Both the position numbers and the translations under genes were made by a program. Source: Methylosinus sp. PW1 (GTDB lineage Bacteria; Pseudomonadota; Alphaproteobacteria; Rhizobiales; Beijerinckiaceae). From it: a stretch of DNA of 64,000 nt. Of this stretch, positions 56,619-64,000 are shown piece by piece. The stretch spans positions 45,387 through 109,386 of the forward strand of contig NZ_JQNK01000006.1 in NCBI RefSeq assembly GCF_000745215.1, written 5' to 3'. The notes under the pieces were generated by a model. It did no database searches and was not told the DNA's origin. It was given only the letters and a program-made list of their open reading frames with translations. Every line of letters begins with the position of its first letter. Positions within the stretch are counted from its first letter, which is position 1.

Positions 56619-57690
56619 TGTTGATTTCCACTGAGAGCTGACCCAGGCAGCACGGGTTTTTCCACCGAGAACTGACCCATGTTCGAACCTTTCCCCCTCG
56701 ACCGTCGCGGGGGACCTGGGAGTGATCGACATGGAGTTATTGAGCGTCATCCGACGCTGGCGATATCGGCAGGAGTTCTCGATCCGCGAGATTGCGCGAC
56801 GCACGGGGCTGTCGCGCAATACGGTGCGCAAGTACCTGCGCTCGGACAGCATCGAGCCGCAGTTCGCCACGCCCGATCGACCGAGCCGGCTCGACCCGTT
56901 CGCCGACAAGCTGGCGCATATGCTGCGTCAGGAGGCCGCAAAATCGCGCAAGCAGAAGCGGACGGTCAAGCAGTTGCACGCGGATCTGGTCGCCCTCGGC
57001 TACGACGGCTCCTACAATCGCGTGGCGGCCTTCGCGCGGGAGTGGAAGGCGGCGCGGCATCGGGAGCAGCAGACCTGCGGGCGCGGCGCGTTCGTGCCGC
57101 TGACGTTTCTGCCCGGCGAGGCGTTCCAGTTCGACTGGTCGGAGGATTGGGCGATCATCGCGGGCGAGCGGACGAAGTTGCAGGTCGCCCAGTTCAAGCT
57201 CTCCTACAGCCGCGCATTCTTCCTCCGCGCCTACCCGCAACAGACGCATGAGATGCTGTTCGACGCCCACAACCACGCCTTCCGCGTGCTGGGCGGCGTG
57301 CCCCGGCGAGGCGTCTACGACAACATGCGCACCGCGATCGACAAGGTCGGGCGCGGCAAAGAACGCCAGGTCAACGCCCGCTTCGCCGCCATGGTCAGCC
57401 ATTTCCTGTTCGAGGCCGCATTCTGCAATCCGGCCTCTGGCTGGGAAAAGGGGCAAATCGAGAAGAACGTTCAGGATGCGCGTCACCGCCTCTGGCAGCC
57501 GATCCCGAGCTTTCCGTCGCTGGCGGCGCTCAACGACTGGCTGGAGGCGCGATGCCGCGAGCTGTGGGCCGAGATTGGCCACAGCGCGCAGCCGGGGACG
57601 ATCGCGGAGGCGTAAGGCTCCGCCGAAGGCCGTCTGGCGATCGGTGCTGACGTTGGCGATAGTCGCGCGCGTGGCGCGGGGATCGTGTCC
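56619..57690 (+). mobile_element. IS21-family element 3, right part lost
   Basis: Begins TGTTGATTTCCACTGAGAGC with an inner repeat TTTTTCCACCGAGAACTGACC at 56656-56677. Inserted into istA of element 2. Its own istA is cut by IS66-side sequence. Confidence 0.7.
56722..57615 (+). pseudogene. istA: IS21 istA, truncated (element 3)
   Basis: 297 codons out of about 500: HTH (FSIREIARRTGLSRNTVRKY), FQFDWSEDWAIIAGERT (Asp), RRGVYDNMRTAID (Asp), [15 protein letters not shown] (Glu). Breaks off after ARCRELWAEIGH. Starts GTG 56722 or ATG 56731. Confidence 0.88.
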
Positions 57691-57711
57691 ACTATCGATG
57701 ATGGACACTAT
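57688..57711. repeat. Inverted repeat before IS66 tnpA
   Basis: GTGTCCA-N10-TGGACAC, about ten bases upstream of the tnpA start. It could be an operator or an element border. Confidence 0.35.
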
Positions 57712-57716
57712 CTCTG

Positions 57717-58088
57717 ATGATCGAGGCGGATGAAGACGGTGCGGCGGGTTTCAAGGGCCGGCGTCGCAATTGGAAGAAGGACGAGAAGCGCCGCATTGTC
57801 GCGGAGAGCTTGGAGGAAGGCGCGTCGGTGGCGGAAGTCGCACGGCGCTATGGCCTGAACGCGAATCTTCTGTTCACCTGGCGTCGGAGGTTCGCCGCCG
57901 GCGATAGCGGCGAGCCGCCAGCGATCTTGCCGGTAACGATCACGTCGACTCCCGCCATGGCGCTCTCGTCGGCGCCCGATACCATCGGCCGGATGGAGAT
58001 CACGCTTTCCACGGGCGAGAGAATCATGGTCAGCGCGGATGTCGACGCCTCGGCCTTGGCGCGTGTGGTCAAGGCGTTGCGGCGATGA
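57717..58088 (+). CDS. tnpA: IS66 TnpA
   Basis: 123 residues: WKKDEKRRIVAESLEEGASV, AEVARRYGLNANLLFTWRRR (helix-turn-helix), MEITLSTGERIMVSADVDA. Accessory DNA-binding protein of IS66. Overlaps tnpB by four bases. Confidence 0.9.
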   Translation: MIEADEDGAAGFKGRRRNWKKDEKRRIVAESLEEGASVAEVARRYGLNANLLFTWRRRFAAGDSGEPPAILPVTITSTPAMALSSAPDTIGRMEITLSTGERIMVSADVDASALARVVKALRR

Positions 58089-58287
58089 TCCCGGTCTCGG
58101 CGGACGCGCGGGTCTGGCTCGTCACCGGCCATACCGACATGCGCAAGGGCTATGCGAGCCTGGCGCTGATCGTTCAGGAGACGTTGCGCCGCAATCCCAA
58201 TGGCGGACATTTATTCGTCTTTCGTGGGCGCCGCGGCGATCTGGCAAAAATTCTCTGGCATGATGGCCAGGGCCAATGCCTATTCGT
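58085..58287 (+). pseudogene. tnpB: IS66 TnpB, truncated
   Basis: MIPVSADARVWLVTGHTDMR, KGYASLALIVQETLRR, GGHLFVFRGRRGDLAKILWH-DGQGQCLFV, then foreign codons. About 68 of 115 residues. TnpC is absent. Confidence 0.88.
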
Positions 58288-58334
58288 GAACGATCTGCAT
58301 TCATACTACACCTCTTCCAGCTTCAGCTGATCGT

Positions 58335-58868
58335 TTATGCCGCGCTGGTGTTTTGTGCGCGGGCAGCGGCTCGGTCAACGAGACGGTTCCATCGGCTGCA
58401 TTGTTTTTGCGGTACGTCTTTGTCGGGAATTTCGTAGAGGCAATAGTGCCCGTTGTAGGAATGCCCGGTGACGAGGCCATGTTTGACCCAGCTCGTGAGG
58501 GTGGTCTCGTGGATATTCAGACGCGCCGCGGCTTCCTTCTTGGTCAGCATTCCCCGCTCTCTCAGTCGGTCGTAACGGGGACGCAGTTTGTATTCGTGAA
58601 CGAGATAGGCAACCCGTTTGGGGGTGAAGCGGGCGTCGTGGCGCCCTCGGCGCGCAGCCTCGCCCGGGCGATACCCTTGCTGGTTGAGGAGTTCGGCGAT
58701 CTCGGAATAGACGTGGTCGTCGAGCAGCTTGTCGACCAGTTCGACGATGCCGGGCTGTGTCTTGATCTGCTGGGCGGACGATTTCGGGCTCGAGGTCGTG
58801 AGCGTCTGGATTTTGCCGCCCTTGAACCGAACATGAACCTTGGTGGTTCCTTCCGCCTGTAGCTTGAC
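58335..58868 (-). pseudogene. Serine recombinase, C-terminal part, cut by IS21
   Basis: About 177 native codons: VHVRFKGGKIQTLTTSSPKS, VELVDKLLDDHVYSEIAELL-NQQGYRPG, RVAYLVHEYKLRPRYDRLRE, RGMLTKKEAAARLNIHETTL-TSWVKHGLV. This is the tail of a large alphaproteobacterial serine recombinase with an added helix-turn-helix. The resolvase catalytic domain lies beyond the IS21 and is not in the window. Confidence 0.75.
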
Positions 58869-58985
58869 TGTTATTCGGCGTGCAAGTTTGACCCCCATAC
58901 GAGGGGAATCGGCGTTGAAAATTGACCCCCTCTGGTGAAGTCCGGACAGTCCGCCCGTTTTGGTTGAAACGGCGGGTGGTGGGGG

Positions 58986-60485
58986 ATGTTGATTGTGGAG
59001 ACGATCGGACGAATCCGTCGCGAACATTTCGTCAAGGGCAAGACGATCAAGGAGATCGCTCGCGATCTGGGCATTTCACGGAACACGGTCCGCAAGGCGC
59101 TGCGGTCGGAGGCAACGTCCTTCGCTTACGAGCGCGACAATCAGCCGTTTCCCAAGCTCGGGCCTTGGTCGGACAAGCTCGATGAGGTTCTCGCGGAGAA
59201 CGAGAAGAAGGCGCCGCGCGAGCGGCTAACCCTGATCCGTATTTTCGAAGATCTGAGCGGCCTGGGCTACGCGGGCGGCTATGACGCTGTGCGTCGCTAC
59301 TCGCGCAAATGGCGCAGCGAGCAAGGCGCGGCGACGGCGGCCGCCTATGTGCCGTTGAGCTTCGAGCCGGGCGAAGCCTACCAGTTCGACTGGAGCCACG
59401 AGATCGTTGTGCTCGACGGCGTGACGACGACCGTGAAGGTGGCGCACATGCGTCTGTGCCACAGCCGCATGCCTTTCGTTCGCGCCTATCCGCGTGAGAC
59501 GCAGGAGATGGTTTTCGACGCGCATGATCGCGCCTTTACCTTCTTCAGGGGCGCCTGCACGCGCGGCATCTACGACAATATGAAGACGGCGGTGGAGACG
59601 ATCTTCGTCGGCAAGGAGCGCAAGTTCAATCGTCGCTTCGCGCAAATGTGCAGCCATCATCTCGTCGAGCCGGTCGCCTGCACGCCAGCGTCCGGCTGGG
59701 AGAAAGGCCAGGTCGAAAATCAAGTCGGCCTGGCGCGGGAGCGGTTCTTCACGCCGCGCCTGCGGTTCAAGACCTACGACGATATGAACGCCTGGCTTCT
59801 CGATAAATGCGTCACCTACGCCAAGGCTCATCCGCATCCGGAAATCGCGGACAAGACGGTCTGGGAGGCATTCGAAGAAGAGCGCCCGAAGCTCGTTCCG
59901 CTGCGCGGGCGGTTCGACGGATTCCACGAGCTGACCGCGTCGGTGTCGAAGACTTGCCTCGTGCGCTTCGACAACAATAAATACTCGGTCAATGCGAGCG
60001 CCGTCGGCGCCCCGGTCGAGATCCACGCCTACGCCGACCGCATCGTCTTCCGCCAAAAAGGGCGGGTGGTCGCCGAACATGCTCGGGCCTTCGGGCGCGG
60101 CGCGACGATCTTCGATCCCTGGCATTATGTGCCAGTTCTCGCGCGCAAGCCCGGCGCGCTACGGAACGGCGCGCCGTTCAAGGACTGGGTGTTGCCGGGA
60201 GCGATCGAGCGCGTGCGGCGCAAGCTCGCCGGCAGCAATGATGGCGATCGACAGATGGTCAAGGTTCTGGCCGCCGTCGTCGAGGACGGATTGACCGCGG
60301 TGGAAGCCGCCTGCGCGGAGGCGCTCGGCCAAGGCGTCCATTCCGCCGACGTCATTCTCAACATTCTCGCCCGCCGGCGCGAGCCGCCGCCCCCGCCGAC
60401 GATCCCGACGCCCGAGTCGTTGATGCTGCTGCACATGCCGCTCGCCGACTGCGCCCGCTATGATCAATTGAGGAGAACAGGCTGA
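58986..60485 (+). CDS. istA: IS21 transposase IstA
   Basis: 499 residues, same protein as 3538-5037, with complete HTH and DDE core. Its stop overlaps the istB start (TGATG). Confidence 0.95.
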   Translation: MLIVETIGRIRREHFVKGKTIKEIARDLGISRNTVRKALRSEATSFAYERDNQPFPKLGPWSDKLDEVLAENEKKAPRERLTLIRIFEDLSGLGYAGGYDAVRRYSRKWRSEQGAATAAAYVPLSFEPGEAYQFDWSHEIVVLDGVTTTVKVAHMRLCHSRMPFVRAYPRETQEMVFDAHDRAFTFFRGACTRGIYDNMKTAVETIFVGKERKFNRRFAQMCSHHLVEPVACTPASGWEKGQVENQVGLARERFFTPRLRFKTYDDMNAWLLDKCVTYAKAHPHPEIADKTVWEAFEEERPKLVPLRGRFDGFHELTASVSKTCLVRFDNNKYSVNASAVGAPVEIHAYADRIVFRQKGRVVAEHARAFGRGATIFDPWHYVPVLARKPGALRNGAPFKDWVLPGAIERVRRKLAGSNDGDRQMVKVLAAVVEDGLTAVEAACAEALGQGVHSADVILNILARRREPPPPPTIPTPESLMLLHMPLADCARYDQLRRTG

Positions 60486-61213
60486 TGGAACGCACCAAGC
60501 TCTTCGATCTCATGGGAGAGCTCAAGCTCTTCGGCATGAGGAACGCCTATGACGAGGTGATGTCGAGTGGCATAAAGAGGCAGCATGAGCCGCCACGCAT
60601 CGTCGGCGATCTTCTCGAGGCGGAAATCGCCGAAAAGCACGCGCGCTCCATCAAATATCAGATGACGATCGCCAAATTGCCGCTGGCGAAGGACTTCGAC
60701 GGCTTCCAGTTCAACGGTACGCCGATCAATGAAGGGTTGGTGCGCGATCTCTCGAACGGCGGCTTCCTCGACCAACAACGTAATTGTGTTTTCGTCGGTG
60801 GAACCGGTACGGGGAAGAGCCATCTTTCGATAGCGATTGCAAGAAATTGCATTCGCGCTGGAAAACGCGGCCGCTTCTTCAACACCGTCGAACTCGTCAC
60901 CAGGCTCGAGACCGAAGCGCGAGGAGGTCGTCAGGGACGCTTCGCGGAATATCTCACGAGAATGGACTTCATCATACTCGACGAGCTCGGCTACTTGCCC
61001 TTCGCGCAATCTGGCGGACAATTGCTCTTCCATCTGATCAGCCGGCTCTACGAACGCACCTCTATCATCATCACTACCAATCTCGCATTCGGCGAATGGC
61101 CGAGCGTGTTCGGCGACGCGAAAATGACCAGCGCGCTGCTCGATCGCCTCACCCACCATTGCGACATCGTCGAGACCGGCAACGAAAGCTGGCGCTTCAA
61201 GAACCGCGCCTGA
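60485..61213 (+). CDS. istB: IS21 helper ATPase IstB
   Basis: 242 residues, same as 2810-3538, with Walker [10 protein letters not shown] and Walker B IILDELG. Translationally coupled to istA. Confidence 0.95.
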   Translation: MERTKLFDLMGELKLFGMRNAYDEVMSSGIKRQHEPPRIVGDLLEAEIAEKHARSIKYQMTIAKLPLAKDFDGFQFNGTPINEGLVRDLSNGGFLDQQRNCVFVGGTGTGKSHLSIAIARNCIRAGKRGRFFNTVELVTRLETEARGGRQGRFAEYLTRMDFIILDELGYLPFAQSGGQLLFHLISRLYERTSIIITTNLAFGEWPSVFGDAKMTSALLDRLTHHCDIVETGNESWRFKNRA

Positions 61214-61412
61214 CGCTTCCCGATCACATCGCGAACCGAAACGCACTCGCCCCGGCTGCGCAACCCCGCCAGCTCCGCCGGGGCGAGCGCTCGCGTTCCG
61301 CCCTACGCCAAAAGGGGGTCAATTTTGAACGCCGATCGGGGGTCAATTTTCGATGCCGATTGACAATCGCCGGCGCGATCGGCGTCGGCGGCGCTGCAGA
61401 AAACGGATCCCG

Positions 61413-61720
61413 GGTGTCAGGAGCCATCTTGGCTTGAGAATATCCGAATCCGAATCCAAAAAGCCATCGAACGTGATAATATTGACCAATAATATTCTCA
61501 CGTTTGACGGCTTCCCACGTCGCTTTGGCCGGAAAACTGGGCCGTGTCGTGCGTCGCCGTTCGCAATTCTATAGAAATGTTGGAACAGCAAATTCTCAAA
61601 TTAGCTGGCTTCGGCAAGCGATATTATCGAATTAAATGGATATTCTCAAGCATCATGGCTTTAGTTAACTCGTTGATTTCCCTTAAAACGTATTCTCACG
61701 CCAAAATGGCTCCTGACACC
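61413..61720. mobile_element. 308-bp mini-element with inverted ends
   Basis: Ends GGTGTCAGGAGCCATCTTGG (61413) and its inverted match (GGTGTCAGGAGCCATTTTGG read from 61720). Inside, the motif TGAGAATA / TATTCTCA recurs about four times. No gene. Appears to be a MITE or an IS that kept both binding-site ends only; no transposase with such ends is in the window. Confidence 0.65.
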
Positions 61721-61728
61721 GTGAGATC

Positions 61729-61884
61729 GCATGGAAGGCGCAGGTCCGCTTGTGCGGGCGATACCGTCGCATGCTGGCGCGCGGCAAGAAGGCGCCGATC
61801 GTGATCACCGCCATCGCGCGCGAGCTCGTCGGCTTCATGTGGGCGATCGCGCGACAAGTCGAACCGAAGACCATCGGCGCGTAA
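61729..61884 (+). pseudogene. IS110 transposase C-terminal scrap
   Basis: AWKAQVRLCGRYRRMLARGK, APIVITAIARELVGFMWAIA then R-Q-V-E and stop at 61884: the last 51 codons of an IS110-family transposase. The mini-element at 61413 abuts its 5' side. 61885-62157 holds nothing recognised. Confidence 0.8.
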
Positions 61885-62157
61885 CGCGTACACAAGGACA
61901 TCGAGGCAGCGGCCAGGGCGTCGGCGCCGGTCAAGGGATCCTCCGTCAAGTTTAGGAGCGGCACGACCGATCTCCGCGGGTCGGACCGAGGCCCCCCTAC
62001 GACGAAAGCTCCGTATGCGGTATCCAACCCGCGAATGAGAAACGGCTCAACCGTCGAAATCACGCCGGCGTCCTGACCTCTGCCTCGCCGAATATGTTCA
62101 CCCTCGCCTCATAGGAGTGCGGGGTGGATCGCGCACGCAGATTCCGCTTGAAAAAGG

Positions 62158-62946
62158 TCATAAGATCTTGTTAGCCAATGCGACGACCGCCACCATGCGC
62201 GGCTCGCGCCCGAGAATGCGGCCCAGCCAATGGTCGGGCAGCACGCCCTTGCGGACAATCCAGCGGATCCGGCTCATGGTGCCGACAATCAGCAGCTTTC
62301 GAATGTTATGTTGCAGCATTTTGCTGACTGAGCCCAACCGCGTTTTTCCGCCGGCCGAATGCTGGCGCGGCACGAGGCCGAGCCAGGCGGCGAAATTCCT
62401 GCCGCTGAAAAAAGCGCGCAGATCGAGCGCGAAGGCGAGGACCGCGCCCGTCGTGATGGGACCGACGCCGGGAACCGTGCATAGACGGTGCATCTCGACG
62501 GTCCCGAACTCCGCCAGGTGCCCGCGCAGCGAATTTATCAATTGCGTTCGCTGTCTGAAGAAACACTGATGCGTCCGTAGGGCGACTGCCCGCGCCTGAT
62601 ACTCAGCACTCTTGACCGCCACGCAATGCATATTCGGTCGCAGAGCCGCCTCGGCGATGGCCGCTGCATCTGCGGCATCGTTCTTCTGGCGCTTGACGAA
62701 GGGCTTCACGTAAATTGGAGGGATGAGGCGCAACTCATGGCCGAGGCCTTGCGCTACGCGACCCCAATAATGGCTCGTGTCGCAGGCTTCCATCGCGACG
62801 ATGCGGGGCGTCTGCCCAGGCAAGAGCTGCTCAAGTTTCGAACGCGAAACTGTGCGAACGAATAGAACCACCCCGCCGCGAGCTATTCCGCAGACCTGAA
62901 AGCTGCGCTTCGCCAAATCAATCGCCGAGACATGGACCTCCGCCAT
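62158..62946 (-). pseudogene. IS110 transposase with internal deletion
   Basis: 262 codons from ATG 62946 (GGAGG upstream). DEDD residues are present (VSAIDLAKR, IVAMEACDTSHYW, KNDAADAAAIAEA) and the C-terminal domain is complete (VPGVGPITTGAVLAFALD, GSVSKMLQHNIRKLL), but HLAEFGTV joins directly to EMHRLCTVPGVGP; about 70 residues of the middle coiled region are missing. Frame is kept. Probably inactive. Confidence 0.75.
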
Positions 62947-63114
62947 AATGACCTCCTTCGTCGCGCCTCCCATCCGGGCGCCCTCCGACTTCATACGACG
63001 CCGGCCGAAGGGGGCATCCACCCCACCAGTTCACCTCCTTGTATTCAGTGGATTTTCACCACCTTCGCCTTGCTCATCTTGCCCGGCGCTCCAACGATCT
63101 TCACCGCCACCATA

Positions 63115-63856
63115 TCAGCGAGCGGATAGACGGTACGCTGCCTCATAAGCCTGAAGTCCCCACTGTGTGCGCCACAACGTCTGCATCGTCTTGACGTCAA
63201 CGAGAGCCGCGTAAATCTCTCTCTTCGAGAACGGAGCTCGGCGCGCCAAAGCCAAGCGCCAGAAAGGTCCGCTCCCCTCCAGCTTGCACGCCTCTATCAA
63301 GCCTTTGACTGATGGGCCGGCGACCTCAAGCTCGGCCGCAAGTTGCTCGATCACGCTGCGCGGCGACAGCGACTTGCCGATCATGTGTTCCAGCAAGCGC
63401 GCCACCTGCTCGATTTGGGGCAATTTGCCGGCGAGCCGGTCATACGTGGGCGACGATGAAGGGGAGCGGACCGAGCTCGGGCCATTGATCCGGATCGATC
63501 TGAATCGCGTGAATGAGCCCGAATTTTGCCCAAGCCTCCGAACTGTCAAGCGTCACGTCGGGAGAGAAGTAAATCAACAATGGCGGTAAAAGGGAGAGAC
63601 TCGATATCATCGACTGCCAATATCTCTGCGCCTGCTCGTCAGGCGGGCAGCCGAATACCGCAAAATGGGCAGCGGTGAATGGCTCATACGTGGACGAAGC
63701 GACCACTTCCTCTCTCTTCACGACCGCCGCCTCCAGGCTTTGCCTGCGCGCCCGAAGATACAGAACGGCTCCCGTACGAACGAGACCAATTCTCCAGTGG
63801 CGGTTGCCGTGCCGCTTGCGCTCATTTCGTAATCTTCCCATATACCGAGTGGCCAC
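63115..63856 (-). pseudogene. Gene of unknown function split by a frameshift
   Basis: The first part (63856-63440, GTG start, or ATG at 63841) gives 138 codons ending IDPDQWPELGPLPFIVAH; the second frame takes up at about 63450 with TYDRLAGKLPQIEQVARLLE and runs to 63115. Both parts look coding and their junction suggests a single base change near 63445. Together about 245 residues; helical second half (LLEHMIGKSLSPRSVIEQLA). No family recognised. Alternatively two overlapping genes. Confidence 0.5.
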
Positions 63857-63970
63857 CCCGTTTCACCTACAAAGCCCGTCCTCGTCGACCCACAAAGCGC
63901 CCGACGTTTGGATATGCTCAGCCCCGTCGACGTGAGCGACTATGAAAATATTGCTGGCCCAACCCTCCAT

Positions 63971-63990
63971 AACTTGCCAAATAGCAAGTT
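63971..63990. promoter_or_regulatory. Inverted repeat AACTTGC-N6-GCAAGTT
   Basis: Perfect 7-bp arms, about 115 bases upstream of the minus-strand gene that starts at 63856. No T-run on either side, so more like an operator than a terminator. Confidence 0.4.
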
Positions 63991-64000
63991 GAATGCAAAC

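Larger units (their letters stand above)
58869..61365 (+). mobile_element. IS21-family element, right copy
   Basis: 2497 bp, inverted twin of 2658-5154 with the same ends (TGTTATTCGGC at 58869; CCGATTGACA at 61365). Flanks GCTTGAC and ATCGCCG are not duplicates. Intact istA and istB. Confidence 0.92.

Overview
The window looks like part of a large repABC-type plasmid from a high-GC alphaproteobacterium. The basis is a complete repA-repB-repC operon with a counter-transcribed RNA and parS palindromes, several DUF1403 relics and a DUF1612/HTH relic (families common on rhizobial and methylotroph plasmids), and strongly GC-biased codon use. A Methylosinus/Methylocystis-like methanotroph is my best guess from the TonB-receptor types and insertion-sequence (IS) content, but this is inference. 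No rRNA, tRNA or CRISPR was seen.

Layout. 1-2.7 kb: a membrane coiled-coil/Sel1-like protein and a ZorA/MotA-like membrane gene cut by an IS21 element. 2.66-5.15 and 58.87-61.37 kb: two equal-length (2497 bp) IS21 copies in opposite orientation that bracket almost the whole window. 5.2-14.5 kb: one truncated and one intact TonB-dependent receptor (TBDT), a receptor-plug relic, then a two-gene operon of secreted DUF1549/DUF1553 and Tat-type DUF1501 proteins. 14.8-15.65 kb: a graveyard of receptor, IS630, IS66, IS6 and IS256 scraps. 15.7-19.8 kb: a probable metal-related group (DUF2946-like peptide, TBDT, four-helix membrane protein, small periplasmic Ig-like protein). 20.5-29.1 kb: an emrAB-type drug-efflux operon with its tetR, dismantled by an IS3::IS110 composite, an IS1595 element and an IS1380 relic. 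30.3-34.5 kb: a single-hotdog AfsA-like protein and a second intact TBDT of the 5-kb family. 35.5-41.5 kb: second copies of IS3::IS110 (inside a DUF1403 gene) and of IS1595, separated by putative resolvase sites and a palindromic mini-element. 41.8-45.7 kb: repABC. 45.7-52.7 kb: an array of partial RHS-tip/HINT toxin modules, each followed by an apparently intact immunity-like gene. 53-55 kb: a DUF1403 relic, a type II toxin-antitoxin pair with a leaderless-looking promoter, and a DUF1612 relic. 55-58.9 kb: nested IS21, IS21, IS66 and serine-recombinase pieces. 61.4-64 kb: a 308-bp mini-element, IS110 relics and a frameshifted gene of unknown function.

The parts worth most attention are the RHS/HINT immunity array next to the replication origin, in which both recognisable HINT-linked toxin tails are broken (one by an in-frame stop, one by a frameshift) while the immunity genes stay open; the TBDT + DUF1549/DUF1553 + DUF1501 locus; and the AfsA-hotdog gene. 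The region is clearly decaying and rearranging: I count about ten IS families, most in nested or truncated form, and target duplications still identify individual insertion events.
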